From contig CM026387.1 in assembly GCA_014843695.1 (NCBI GenBank), positions 80,176,341 through 80,240,340 of the forward strand: 64,000 nucleotides of DNA, read 5' to 3'. Source of the stretch: Archivesica marissinica (Eukaryota > Mollusca > Bivalvia > Venerida > Vesicomyidae). Under the pieces are notes generated by a model. The model had not been told where the DNA came from. It worked only from the letters and a program-made list of their open reading frames with translations, and made no database searches. The position numbers and the translations under genes are program-made. Shown one piece after another: positions 49,001 to 58,469 of the stretch. How positions within the stretch are numbered: position 1 is the stretch's first letter; each line of letters begins with the position of its first letter.

Positions 49001-49356
49001 CCATACCCACCTATAACAGACTGTCCATACCCACCTATAACACAGACTGTCCATACTCACCTATAACACAGACATACTCACCTATAACACAGACTGTCCA
49101 TACCCACCTATAACACAGACTGTCCATACCCACCTATAACACAGACTGTCCATACCCACCTATAACAGACATACCCACCTATAACACAGACTGTCCATAC
49201 TCACCTATAACATAGACTGTCCATACCCACCTATAACACAGACATACCCACCTATAACACAGACATACCCACCTATAACACAGACTGTCCATACTCACCT
49301 ATAACATAGACTGTCCATACCCACCTATAACACAGACTGTCCATACCCACCTATAC
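46092..49356. repeat. 26-bp satellite, block 3
   Basis: Same unit; includes a local duplication of a roughly 210-bp variant segment (with CCATACCATACCC and CATAACCACC) at about 47580 and 47790. Confidence 0.97.
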
Positions 49357-50315
49357 TAGCGATGTGCATCGGTTTCAAAATCCATAATCGATTAATCGGA
49401 ATAATCGGACGGGTAAACCGATTAGATAATCGATTATTAATCGGGCAATTGATATAGTTATAAATCAAAATCATTCCATCTAATTTGTGAATTTAACAAT
49501 CTATTTAGTACTAATAAATTACTTACAAGTTACTAGTTTCGACAAATTAGTTACTCAGTTACATCTGAGTACTAGACTTTAAGTTACTGGACTGCCACCT
49601 GATATAAAATTAGTTTTTAAGTTAATAGAGGACAGAACACTTAGTGACATACTAGTGAAAAGTCTAGTACTAGATACAGTTAGAATTGTTGTTGCAAACG
49701 TGCAATGCTAATAAAATACAGCCAATAGTAAATCGTAGTTTTATTTGAGGTATAAACAAACATAAAAGTAAGAGACAAAAATAAAGACATAAAACCATCC
49801 GTTCAACATCTGATGTGTCGATTAAAACTATTATATGATACTGAACTTGAGACAGCTTCAATACAGAGCAAATTATTTGAATTTGACGAAATATGGAAGC
49901 AATATGCTAAAGAGTTTTAATTTAAAATTATATTGAAAATAATTGTCATCAATCACTTGGTAGAATGTAGGCTGCAGACCACTTTTCTCTTTTTTTCTTT
50001 TCTTTTCTAAGTGTAACATTTTATCATCACTTTAAGGCCAACATGATAATGACTTGATATATTTATATACACTATTATTCATGCCGTTTGTTTATTCTAC
50101 TCGTTAAAAAATGTACATTATTGTAAGGTGCTTGTGGGATGCTCTCGACCCACAGGTCACCTATGACGAGGAAAATAAACGGGCCTTAAACGTGGTTCCA
50201 AAAAAAAAAAAAAAAAAAAAAAATAAAGACTCGTTGATTATAATCGATTACACATTTTCACAATCGATTATTGCCGATGTCCATGCCGGCGAACGATTGT
50301 CGGCGACTTAGCGAT
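49357..50315. mobile_element. Non-autonomous hAT-type element, copy 3, cut by gap
   Basis: Starts at the same satellite position (flank CCTATAC, two bases lost), has an extra ATTATTAATCG-type insertion near 49430, and runs into the gap about 20 bp before the expected end. Spacing from copy 2 is 4223 bp. Confidence 0.88.
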
Positions 50316-51315
50316 NNNNNNNNNNNNNNNNNNNNNNNNNNNNNNNNNNNNNNNNNNNNNNNNNNNNNNNNNNNNNNNNNNNNNNNNNNNNNNNNNNNNN
50401 NNNNNNNNNNNNNNNNNNNNNNNNNNNNNNNNNNNNNNNNNNNNNNNNNNNNNNNNNNNNNNNNNNNNNNNNNNNNNNNNNNNNNNNNNNNNNNNNNNNN
50501 NNNNNNNNNNNNNNNNNNNNNNNNNNNNNNNNNNNNNNNNNNNNNNNNNNNNNNNNNNNNNNNNNNNNNNNNNNNNNNNNNNNNNNNNNNNNNNNNNNNN
50601 NNNNNNNNNNNNNNNNNNNNNNNNNNNNNNNNNNNNNNNNNNNNNNNNNNNNNNNNNNNNNNNNNNNNNNNNNNNNNNNNNNNNNNNNNNNNNNNNNNNN
50701 NNNNNNNNNNNNNNNNNNNNNNNNNNNNNNNNNNNNNNNNNNNNNNNNNNNNNNNNNNNNNNNNNNNNNNNNNNNNNNNNNNNNNNNNNNNNNNNNNNNN
50801 NNNNNNNNNNNNNNNNNNNNNNNNNNNNNNNNNNNNNNNNNNNNNNNNNNNNNNNNNNNNNNNNNNNNNNNNNNNNNNNNNNNNNNNNNNNNNNNNNNNN
50901 NNNNNNNNNNNNNNNNNNNNNNNNNNNNNNNNNNNNNNNNNNNNNNNNNNNNNNNNNNNNNNNNNNNNNNNNNNNNNNNNNNNNNNNNNNNNNNNNNNNN
51001 NNNNNNNNNNNNNNNNNNNNNNNNNNNNNNNNNNNNNNNNNNNNNNNNNNNNNNNNNNNNNNNNNNNNNNNNNNNNNNNNNNNNNNNNNNNNNNNNNNNN
51101 NNNNNNNNNNNNNNNNNNNNNNNNNNNNNNNNNNNNNNNNNNNNNNNNNNNNNNNNNNNNNNNNNNNNNNNNNNNNNNNNNNNNNNNNNNNNNNNNNNNN
51201 NNNNNNNNNNNNNNNNNNNNNNNNNNNNNNNNNNNNNNNNNNNNNNNNNNNNNNNNNNNNNNNNNNNNNNNNNNNNNNNNNNNNNNNNNNNNNNNNNNNN
51301 NNNNNNNNNNNNNNN
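50316..51315. other. Assembly gap, 1000 N
   Basis: Placeholder gap. It separates RAD50 exons from usherin-like exons, so missing sequence could be large or the join could be wrong. Confidence 0.99.
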
Positions 51316-51641
51316 TACAGACAATGGTCGGGAGCATCATACAGACAATGGTCGGGAGCATCCTACAGACAATGGTCGGGAGCATCATACAGACAATGGT
51401 CGGGAGCATCATACAGACAATGGTCGGGAGCATCATACAGACAATGGTCGGGAGCATCATACAGACAATGGCCAGGAGCATCATACAGTCAATGGCCGGG
51501 AGCATCATACAGACCATCATACAGACAATGGTTGGGACCATCATACAGACAATGGCCGGGAGCATCATACAGACCATCATACAGACAATGGTTGGGACCA
51601 TCATACAGACACTGGTCGGGAGCATCATACAGACAATGGTC
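51316..51641. repeat. 24-bp minisatellite, truncated by gap
   Basis: The unit TACAGACAATGGTCGGGAGC plus ATCA, about 13 copies, two with an extra TACAGACCATCA. The left end is unknown. Confidence 0.95.
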
Positions 51642-51837
51642 ATGAAAGTCCATACTCTATTAAAACACATACTGCCATATTTTGCATCGCTGAAACTGAT
51701 CTACCGGTAACTGTGATTGAGTCTACAATGAAGTTATAATCTGTAACAGTACAAACCATGGAAATGTAATCATTTGTTTCAGACTGCAGCAAACCAATTA
51801 TTGGAAGACATGGCAACACGAAGGTTCAAACATATCC

Positions 51838-51945
51838 TTAAAGTGACATTACATCGCAAAAATACCCAAACAAATGCTTTTTTTTACATATAAATAGCAT
51901 TGCTACTATAAATTCTTCTGAAAGAATTCGAACCGCTATATATGA
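51838..51945. mobile_element. MITE family 4 fragment
   Basis: TTAAAGTGACATTACATCGC and about 100 further bases match the left part of 38564-39043, then the 28-bp array begins. Confidence 0.75.
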
Positions 51946-51951
51946 CACAAG

Positions 51952-52376
51952 CATTACTCACACCCTATATATTGAAGGACATTACTCACACCCTATATAT
52001 TGAAGGACATTACTCAAACCCTATATATTGAAGGACACTACTCACACCCTATATATTGAAGGACATTACTCACACCCTATATATTGAAGGACATTACTCA
52101 CACCCTATATATTGAAGGACATTTCTCACACCCTATATATTGAAGGACATTTCTCACACCCTATATATTGAAGGACATTTCTCACACCCTATATATTGAA
52201 GGACATTTCTCACACCCTCTATATTGAAGGACATTTCTCACACCCTCTATATTGAAGGACATTTCTCACACCCTCTATATTGAAGGACATTTCTCACACC
52301 CTATATATTGAAGGACATTTCTCACACCCTATATATTGAAGGACATTTCTCACACCCTCTATATTGAAGGACATTG
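51952..52376. repeat. 28-bp minisatellite
   Basis: The unit CATTACTCACACCCTATATA plus TTGAAGGA, about 15 copies. Early units read ATTACTC, later ones ATTTCTC. The minus strand reads GGGTGTGAGTAATG, containing GTGAGT. Confidence 0.95.
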
Positions 52377-52381
52377 TTATA

Positions 52382-52604
52382 TACAAATTAATGTTTTGCT
52401 CGATTGCGATATAAGTTCTTACAACTTATATTAATCACTATCGAGACCTCATTCCTGATGGAATCCATCGCCACGAGGGAGAGAGAAGAGGCAACGTTTA
52501 AATTAAGTGCCTTGCCTAAGAGCACAATCGTAATGGCTCCAGCGGGACTCGAACTCCGGACCTTTCGCACCTGAAGTGAACGCGCATCCACTGAGCTATC
52601 ACAA
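52382..52604 (-). mobile_element. tRNA-derived SINE, family A
   Basis: The reverse strand begins GTTGTGATAGCTCAGTGGAT, B box GAGTTCGAGTCCCGCTGGAG, and ends with the shared AGTGATTAATATAAGTTGTA tail. It lies about 60 bp downstream of the exon at 52667 in the gene's direction. Confidence 0.9.
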
Positions 52605-52666
52605 CTTTACCGAGAACATTAACAACACGAGGTATAAGCATCAGTAAAACTATCAAAGTCTCTCAC

Positions 52667-52810
52667 CTTGCCTCCAGTTTCAACTCCGTCACTGTGAAAT
52701 AAAATGCAACTGAATGAACGGCCTTCACAACAATTTTGTCAGCAACGGTCCATTGGTATTTTAGCCTCATGGAAGCATTTTCTGGAAACTCGTAAGAAAT
52801 GGTGTCACCA
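52667..52810 (-). CDS. USH2A: Usherin-like exon: end of laminin N-terminal domain
   Basis: A 144-bp exon, acceptor CATTTTTCAG, donor CAAG|GTGAGA. One base completes a codon, then 47 codons and two bases. It reads GDTISYEFPENASMRLKY then VAFYFTVTELKLEAR; in laminin N-terminal domains this position is the final strand (YYAVDEITISGR in usherin), leading into the CxCNGHA laminin-EGF repeat, which would be on the next exon beyond the gap. The splice phase fits the exon ending at 58281. A 67-bp duplication of acceptor plus exon start lies just upstream (52811-52877). Confidence 0.75.
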
Positions 52811-53068
52811 CTGAAAAATGATTCATTACATTATTTCCTGGAAACATTTTCTGGAAACTGATAAGAAATGGTCATCACTGAAAAATGATTCATTACATTC
52901 ATAAACCTTTTTTTATTGCTTAATCATATTCATTTATATTGCATTCATTCTATATATTGGATAGTAATGAATATAAATAATTTAAATAATAAATGTTTGA
53001 ATGAGAATAATAAGTTATGTTTATTACAACACTGATAATGAATGCTAAATTTTGTATTCGATGACGTT

Positions 53069-53270
53069 GTTAACACTACATGTACTATGTGTTAGCACTA
53101 CATGTACTATGTGTTAGCACTACATGTACTATGTGTTAGCACTACATGTACTATGTGTTAGCACTACATGTACTATGTGTTAGCACTACATGTACTATGT
53201 GTTAGCACTACATGTACTATGTGTTAGCACTACATGTACTATGTGTTAACACTATATATGTACTATGTGT
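53069..53270. repeat. 22-bp minisatellite
   Basis: About nine copies of GTTAGCACTACATGTACTAT plus GT. Confidence 0.95.
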
Positions 53271-53368
53271 ATTGTTTGTATATTTGTTGTAAATGAAACT
53301 TAATAAATGAGGTTTCTGGCTTCACCACAAAAAAAAGAAAATTTATGAACTAGAAACTTTGATATAGT

Positions 53369-53842
53369 TTAAAGCACCACTACATCAGTGAAAACGCAAA
53401 TGTCTGCAGAATGTAATTTCATATTACCGGTATATGGTATAATTTCCCCCCCAATATTTGCCTCAAAAACTGAGTATTTCAACTTCATATACGCGGTTTG
53501 TTGACATAACAAAATAATCTAAATACGGTCGACATACAATGCGTGTATCCTGAATAACACGATTTATCATACAGATTTACCGTTATATCTCAGACTTAGT
53601 TAAATTATCTCTAAACGAAAGTTTCGCGCGTTTAGTATTGACTCCAATGACAAACGTCATTTCAATGGTGTGGATGACCATTATATGAAATCCTACTTTC
53701 ACCTTTGAAAGTTTGTAGACCACAAAAGCACTGTTTAATGATTCAATGTTAGTGTTAGAATTTATTCAGAAGAAGTTGTAGTAGCAATGCATTTATACGT
53801 GAAAACATGTCATTTGCTTTTTGCGATGTAATGTCGCCTTAA
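53369..53842. mobile_element. MITE family 4, inverted copy
   Basis: 474 bp with TTAA at both ends, reverse orientation to 38564-39043 (shared inner stretch GAAATCCTACTTTCAC). Confidence 0.82.
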
Positions 53843-54185
53843 CTATCGGTACTGGTAATTAATTAAATTCTTAGAAATGTTACTGTGTGTCGCTATGTAT
53901 GTGTCACATGTATGTCACCTTTGAAAGAAATGGTGTCCACGCTGAAATAATTCAATTCATTAATAAACGAGCTACTCTGAGTTTAACTAGTTTAACTATA
54001 AGTAAGAAGTCATCACGTTTATAAACAAGCAAAGTGCACAATTATGTCAATAAATTGTCATTAAAGTCAATTCTTTTTAAAACAAATTGCGACATTTGGT
54101 CCTTTTCTTCAAAGATCATGTGCGTTTTATACAGCAAATAAGTTTTTTCCCCTGGAATTTATCTGTTTTTTTAACTGCGTCTTAT

Positions 54186-54423
54186 GTCGTGGATGTCGTG
54201 ATAGCGCAGTGGATGCGCGTTCGCTTCAGGTGCGAAAGGTCCGGAGTTCGAGCCCCACTGGAGCCGTTACGATTATGCCCTTAGGCAAGGCATTTAAATT
54301 CCACGTTGCCTCTTCTCTCTCCCTCGTGGCGATGGATTCCATCAGGAATGAGGTCTCGAGAGTGATTTATATAAGTTGAAATAACTTGTTTCGCAATCGA
54401 GCTAAAATAAATTTGTATAAACC
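54186..54423 (+). mobile_element. tRNA-derived SINE, family A, with exact TSD
   Basis: A box GTGATAGCGCAGTGGATGCG, B box GAGTTCGAGCCCCACTGGAG, tail AAATAAATTTGTATAAACC. A 13-bp target duplication AACTGCGTCTTAT is at 54173-54185 and 54424-54436. Confidence 0.93.
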
Positions 54424-54436
54424 AACTGCGTCTTAT

Positions 54437-55102
54437 ACTCGAGTGCGACCTATATACAGACGATTACGGTACAAGTCAAGTCAAAAGCCTTTTATTCGCT
54501 CATTTCACATATATACATGAAAGAGGATTTCATCAACATCTGGTCGTTCGCGGCATGTGTAACATTTGTTGGTCTAAACAGTATTTATTGCAAGACATAA
54601 ATCACATATAACATATAACGACATACATAATACATAATGCAAAGGATCAAGTAGAAAGCTAAAACTAGCTTTTTATAAAAACATTTTTCCTTTCCATGAT
54701 TTGTTGTAAATAATAAAGATTATAATAGAGACAAATTAATACTATTTTAACCTACTGAGATATTTCATTTACATTCTACAGCAGGGATAATTTTATAGGG
54801 TGATGTGGGTGAAATAGTAGCCCTAGGGACCCTGACTTCGCCCTCTTGGGACCCCATTTCTCCTTAAAAAAAAGATTGTTTTTAAATTATTTTTACAATT
54901 TTCATACAAATGTTTGGCCAGTTATAAAGCACTCTTATTCAAATGTTTAGGTATTTAATGGTCATTCTGTGCATTTTAACCATATTTTGTTGACATTTAT
55001 TAAATAACAGCATTTAAGGACGCGATCGCGCGCTTTCTCACTTCTCCCCAAACTTCTGACCTAGAATGAGCCCTGCTACAGTATACTTAAGAGATCATCA
55101 AA
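54437..55102. other. Intronic DNA with dispersed repeat at 54577-54690
   Basis: The segment around CATAATGCAAAGGATCAAGT matches 8664-8760. No exon seen. Confidence 0.45.
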
Positions 55103-55114
55103 AGAACAGTTATA

Positions 55115-55414
55115 TGTGTGTGTTTTACGCTTATTTATCGTCGCTACCGGTTGCCCATATGAGCGAGGCCTCCTGAAAAGATTAGTCATTTTACATTTTT
55201 GGAGGATAGTGCAATGATACAGACAGAGATCCATTCTCCACACACTCCTCTGGTTCTTCTACATGTCCGGTGTACAGCACCGACACGAGACCTCGGTTTA
55301 ACGTCCCCATCTGAAAGATTGTTAATTTATTAGGGTCAGACGGGGGATCGAACCTGCGATCCCTGGATTACCAGTCCAACGTGTTAACCACTGGATTACA
55401 GATCCGTCTGTGAG
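55115..55414 (-). mobile_element. SINE family B, full length with TSD
   Basis: The reverse strand starts ACAGACGGATCTGTAATCCA and ends CGACGATAAATAAGCGTAAA. A 12-bp duplication AGAACAGTTATA is at 55103-55114 and 55415-55426. Confidence 0.92.
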
Positions 55415-55673
55415 AGAACAGTTATAGATAATTGAATCAATTAATAAACCATATATTGAGTCTCCTATGGATAATTTGTTAAAATCGTAAACACATTATC
55501 GCATCTTCCATATGTAATTCAATAATATTGTAAACATACTGTTGTGTCTTCTATAAATAATTCAATACACTCACAAACACGTCATTGTGTCTTCCATAAA
55601 TACAAAGGGTGGGAGAATTCATGGGCCTATTGTGAGTGATTATACGACTGTACATGTCAACCCATGCTATGGA

Positions 55674-55892
55674 AGTCGTGATAGCGCAGTGGATGCGCTT
55701 TCGCTTCAGGTGCGCAAAGGTCCGGAGTTGGAACCCCGCTGGATTGTGCCCTTAGGCAAGGCATTTAAATTCCACGTTGCCTCTTCTCTCTCCCTCGTAG
55801 CGATGGATTCCATCAGGAACGAGGTCTCGAGAGTGATTAATATAAGTTGTAAGAATTTGTTTTGCAATAGAGCTAAAATAAATTTGTACAAA
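55674..55892 (+). mobile_element. tRNA-derived SINE, family A
   Basis: Same head and tail as 54186-54423. A short deletion has removed part of the segment after the B box, joining CGCTGGA to TTGTGCCCTTAGG. Confidence 0.9.
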
Positions 55893-56025
55893 TCTACATA
55901 AGACATAAACATCTACATGACGCTGCCATCTTGTGAGTCAAACATGTAGAAATCTCATCAATAGAGTGAAACCTAATGGATCACTCTAGCTAAAAAGATT
56001 TAAAAATAATCGCTAAATGTGTGCA

Positions 56026-56203
56026 CAGTCAAACCTGTGTTAGTGGTCACCCCCATTAAGCAGCCCACTTGTGTTAAGCAGTCAGCTTCCATATTCCTAA
56101 TATGTTGTTTTATTATATATTTGCCCTATATTAAGCAGTCACCTGTACTAAACAGTCTCTTTCTGTAATTCCCTTGATTGGCTGCTTAAGGCAGGTTTGA
56201 CTA
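56026..56203. mobile_element. MITE family 2, inverted copy
   Basis: CAGTCAAACCTGTGTTAGTG at left, GGCTGCTTAAGGCAGGTTTG at right; same family as 19482-19659 in reverse orientation. Confidence 0.82.
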
Positions 56204-56269
56204 CTACATTACAATGTATGTCGTATTGGTAATGGAGTCAAGAGGTGCTTCTATGAGGGAAAAGCATAA

Positions 56270-56345
56270 GACAGGTTTGACTGTATTGTTGTTGTAGACA
56301 GGTTTGACTGTATTGTTGTTGTAGACAGGTTTGACTGTATTGTTC
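56270..56345. repeat. 27-bp tandem repeat built from a MITE family 2 end
   Basis: GACAGGTTTGACTGTATTGT (then TGTTGTA) repeats at 56270, 56297 and 56324. CAGGTTTGACTGTA is the terminal sequence of MITE family 2 plus its TA target. Confidence 0.85.
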
Positions 56346-56858
56346 TTCATATATAAAAAAACATCTTGTTACATTCTAATAATCCAATCAGAACGCTCAT
56401 TTCAACGCTGGTTTCAACGTGAATTGCGCCGCTTTAGAATTTTTCAAAACAAATTGAAAATGCTACGAAATCTCTTTTTGACGTACATTTTTGCCGAATA
56501 AACATACAGGTTAGTGGAAACACATTTTATTGATAATGTTATTCACAGTTAAAACTCTCCAGTCGAAGATTTTTTTTTGTTGCTGACAGAACCCGTGTCC
56601 TAGTATGGAAATGTGACCTGCTATGGCCAATGTATGTGGCAATTGTTTGCAAAGTATACATGCATGCAGCTTAAAATTGTGTTTTATTTGAAGAACAATA
56701 TAAAGACTCGGTATAGGCGTTATATTTGGACAGCTTTGTACAAAATTGTTTCAGATATGGCCATTTTACTGATCGATGCGAAATCTGACATCCCACAGAG
56801 TAGAATCCCTGTACTTAAATATATATACTAGTACCCCCAAACGTGCCGAATCCCTGTG
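56346..56858. other. No recognisable gene
   Basis: Intronic sequence of the usherin-like gene; nothing recognised. Confidence 0.35.
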
Positions 56859-58318
56859 TTCCTACCTGGTATGTAGTGTGGTATTGATAGTAGTTGCATT
56901 CCTACCTGGTTAGTTGCATTCCTACCTGGTATGTAGTGTGGTATCGGTAGTAGTTGCATTCCTACCTGGTATGTTGTGTGGTATCGGTAGTAGTTGCATT
57001 CCTACCTGGTTAGTTGCATTCCTACCTGGTTAGTTGCATTCCTACCTGGTATGTAGTGTGGTATTGATAGTAGTTGCATTCCTACCTGGTTAGTTGCATT
57101 CCTACCTGGTTAGTTGCATTCCTACCTGGTATGTAGTGTGGTATTGATAGTAGTTGCATTCCTACCTGGTATGTAGTGTGGTATCGGTAGTAGTTGCATT
57201 CCTACCTGGTTAGTTGCATTCCTACCTGGTTAGTTGCATTCCTACCTGGTATGTAGTGTGGTATTGATAGTAGTTGCATTCCTACCTGGTTAGTTGCATT
57301 CCTACCTGGTATGTAGTGTGGTATCGGTAGTAGTTGCATTCCTACCTGGTTAGTTGCATTCCTACCTGGTATGTAGTGTGGTATTGGTAGTAGTTGCATT
57401 CCTACCTGGTAGGTTGTGTGGTATCGATAGTAGTTGCATTCCTACCTGGTTAGTTGCATTCCTACCTGGTTAGTTGCATTCCTACCTGGTATGTAGTGTG
57501 GTATTGATAGTAGTTGCATTCCTACCTGGTTAGTTGCATTCCTACCTGGTATGTAGTGTGGTATTGATAGTAGTTGCATTCCTACCTGGTTAGTTGCATT
57601 CCTACCTGGTAGTTGCATTCCTTGGTATGTAGTGTGGTATTGATAGTAGTTGCATTCCTACCTGGTATGTAGTGTGGTATCGGTAGTAGTTGCATTCCTA
57701 CCTGGTTAGTTGCATTCCTACCTGGTTAGTTGCATTCCTACCTGGTATGTAGTGTGGTATTGATAGTAGTTGCATTCCTACCTGGTTAGTTGCATTCCTA
57801 CCTGGTATGTAGTGTGGTATCGGTAGTAGTTGCATTCCTACCTGGTATGTTGTGTGGTATCGGTAGTAGTTGCATTCCTACCTGGTTAGTTGCATTCCTA
57901 CCTGGTTAGTTGCATTCCTACCTGGTATGTAGTGTGGTATTGATAGTAGTTGCATTCCTACCTGGTTAGTTGCATTCCTACCTGGTTAGTTGCATTCCTA
58001 CCTGGTATGTAGTGTGGTATTGATAGTAGTTGCATCCTACCTGGTATGTAGTGTGGTATCGGTAGTAGTTGCATTCCTACCTGGTTAGTTGCATTCCTAC
58101 CTGGTTAGTTGCATTCCTACCTGGTATGTAGTGTGGTATTGATAGTAGTTGCATTCCTACCTGGTTAGTTGCATTCCTACCTGGTATGTAGTGTGGTATC
58201 GGTAGTAGTTGCATTCCTACCTGGTTAGTTGCATTCCTACCTGGTATGTAGTGTGGTATTGGTAGTAGTTGCATTCCTACCTGGTAGGTTGTGTGGTATC
58301 GATAGTAGTTGCATGTTG
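56859..58318. repeat. 20/40-bp minisatellite carrying CCAG|GTAGGA on the minus strand
   Basis: Two 20-bp modules alternate irregularly: TAGTTGCATTCCTACCTGGT and ATGTAGTGTGGTATYGRTAG. A block of about 870 bp is nearly repeated (compare 57202-57399 with 58077-58274). The last unit overlaps the end of the exon at 58281-58396, so the array starts at that exon's donor site. Confidence 0.96.
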
Positions 58319-58396
58319 TAGAACACTGCCTATGTACAATGATATGTTCAGTTTCTCTGGAACAACTTCCACGCCTGTAAGTGTAATCTTTGTAAT
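58281..58396 (-). CDS. USH2A: Usherin-like exon: middle of laminin N-terminal domain
   Basis: Acceptor CATTTCAG at 58397-58404. In phase 0 from the previous exon it reads ITKITLTGVEVVPEKLNISL then YIGSVLQHATTIDTTQPT, aligning with the strand after LKKQFQ in laminin N-terminal domains (I/V-x-Y-I-x-I-x-F...P..I.I). Two donors are possible: A|GTGTTC at 58326, or CCAG|GTAGGA at 58280, inside the first satellite unit. Only the second leaves phase 2, as the exon at 52810 requires, and is preferred. The region is shorter than in human usherin and lacks the usual Trp/Cys segment. Confidence 0.65.
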
Positions 58397-58469
58397 CTGA
58401 AATGATAGAGAAAACTGAAGATTAATTGTTCACATATAATGACTAGTAGTTCTTGCTCAAATCTTCAAT

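Noticed and set aside
41301..50311. 63-66-codon frames in the three hAT-type copies
   Set aside because: Conserved only because the element copies are recent duplicates; no transposase motif recognised.
39344..50315. CRISPR array suspected from regular 26-bp repeats
   Set aside because: No unique spacers; units are head-to-tail in a eukaryotic satellite.
50258..51710. Frames of 338-479 codons around 51 kb
   Set aside because: Mostly N, with a 24-bp repeat at the end.
51790..51840. Possible plus-strand exon after TTTGTTTCAG
   Set aside because: Only about 16 codons before it enters a MITE fragment; no donor and no similarity.
53919..53941. 23-bp usherin-like microexon (TWTPFLSK)
   Set aside because: Nearly identical to the start of the exon at 52810 and not needed for phase once the exon at 58396 ends at 58281; more likely a duplicated relic.
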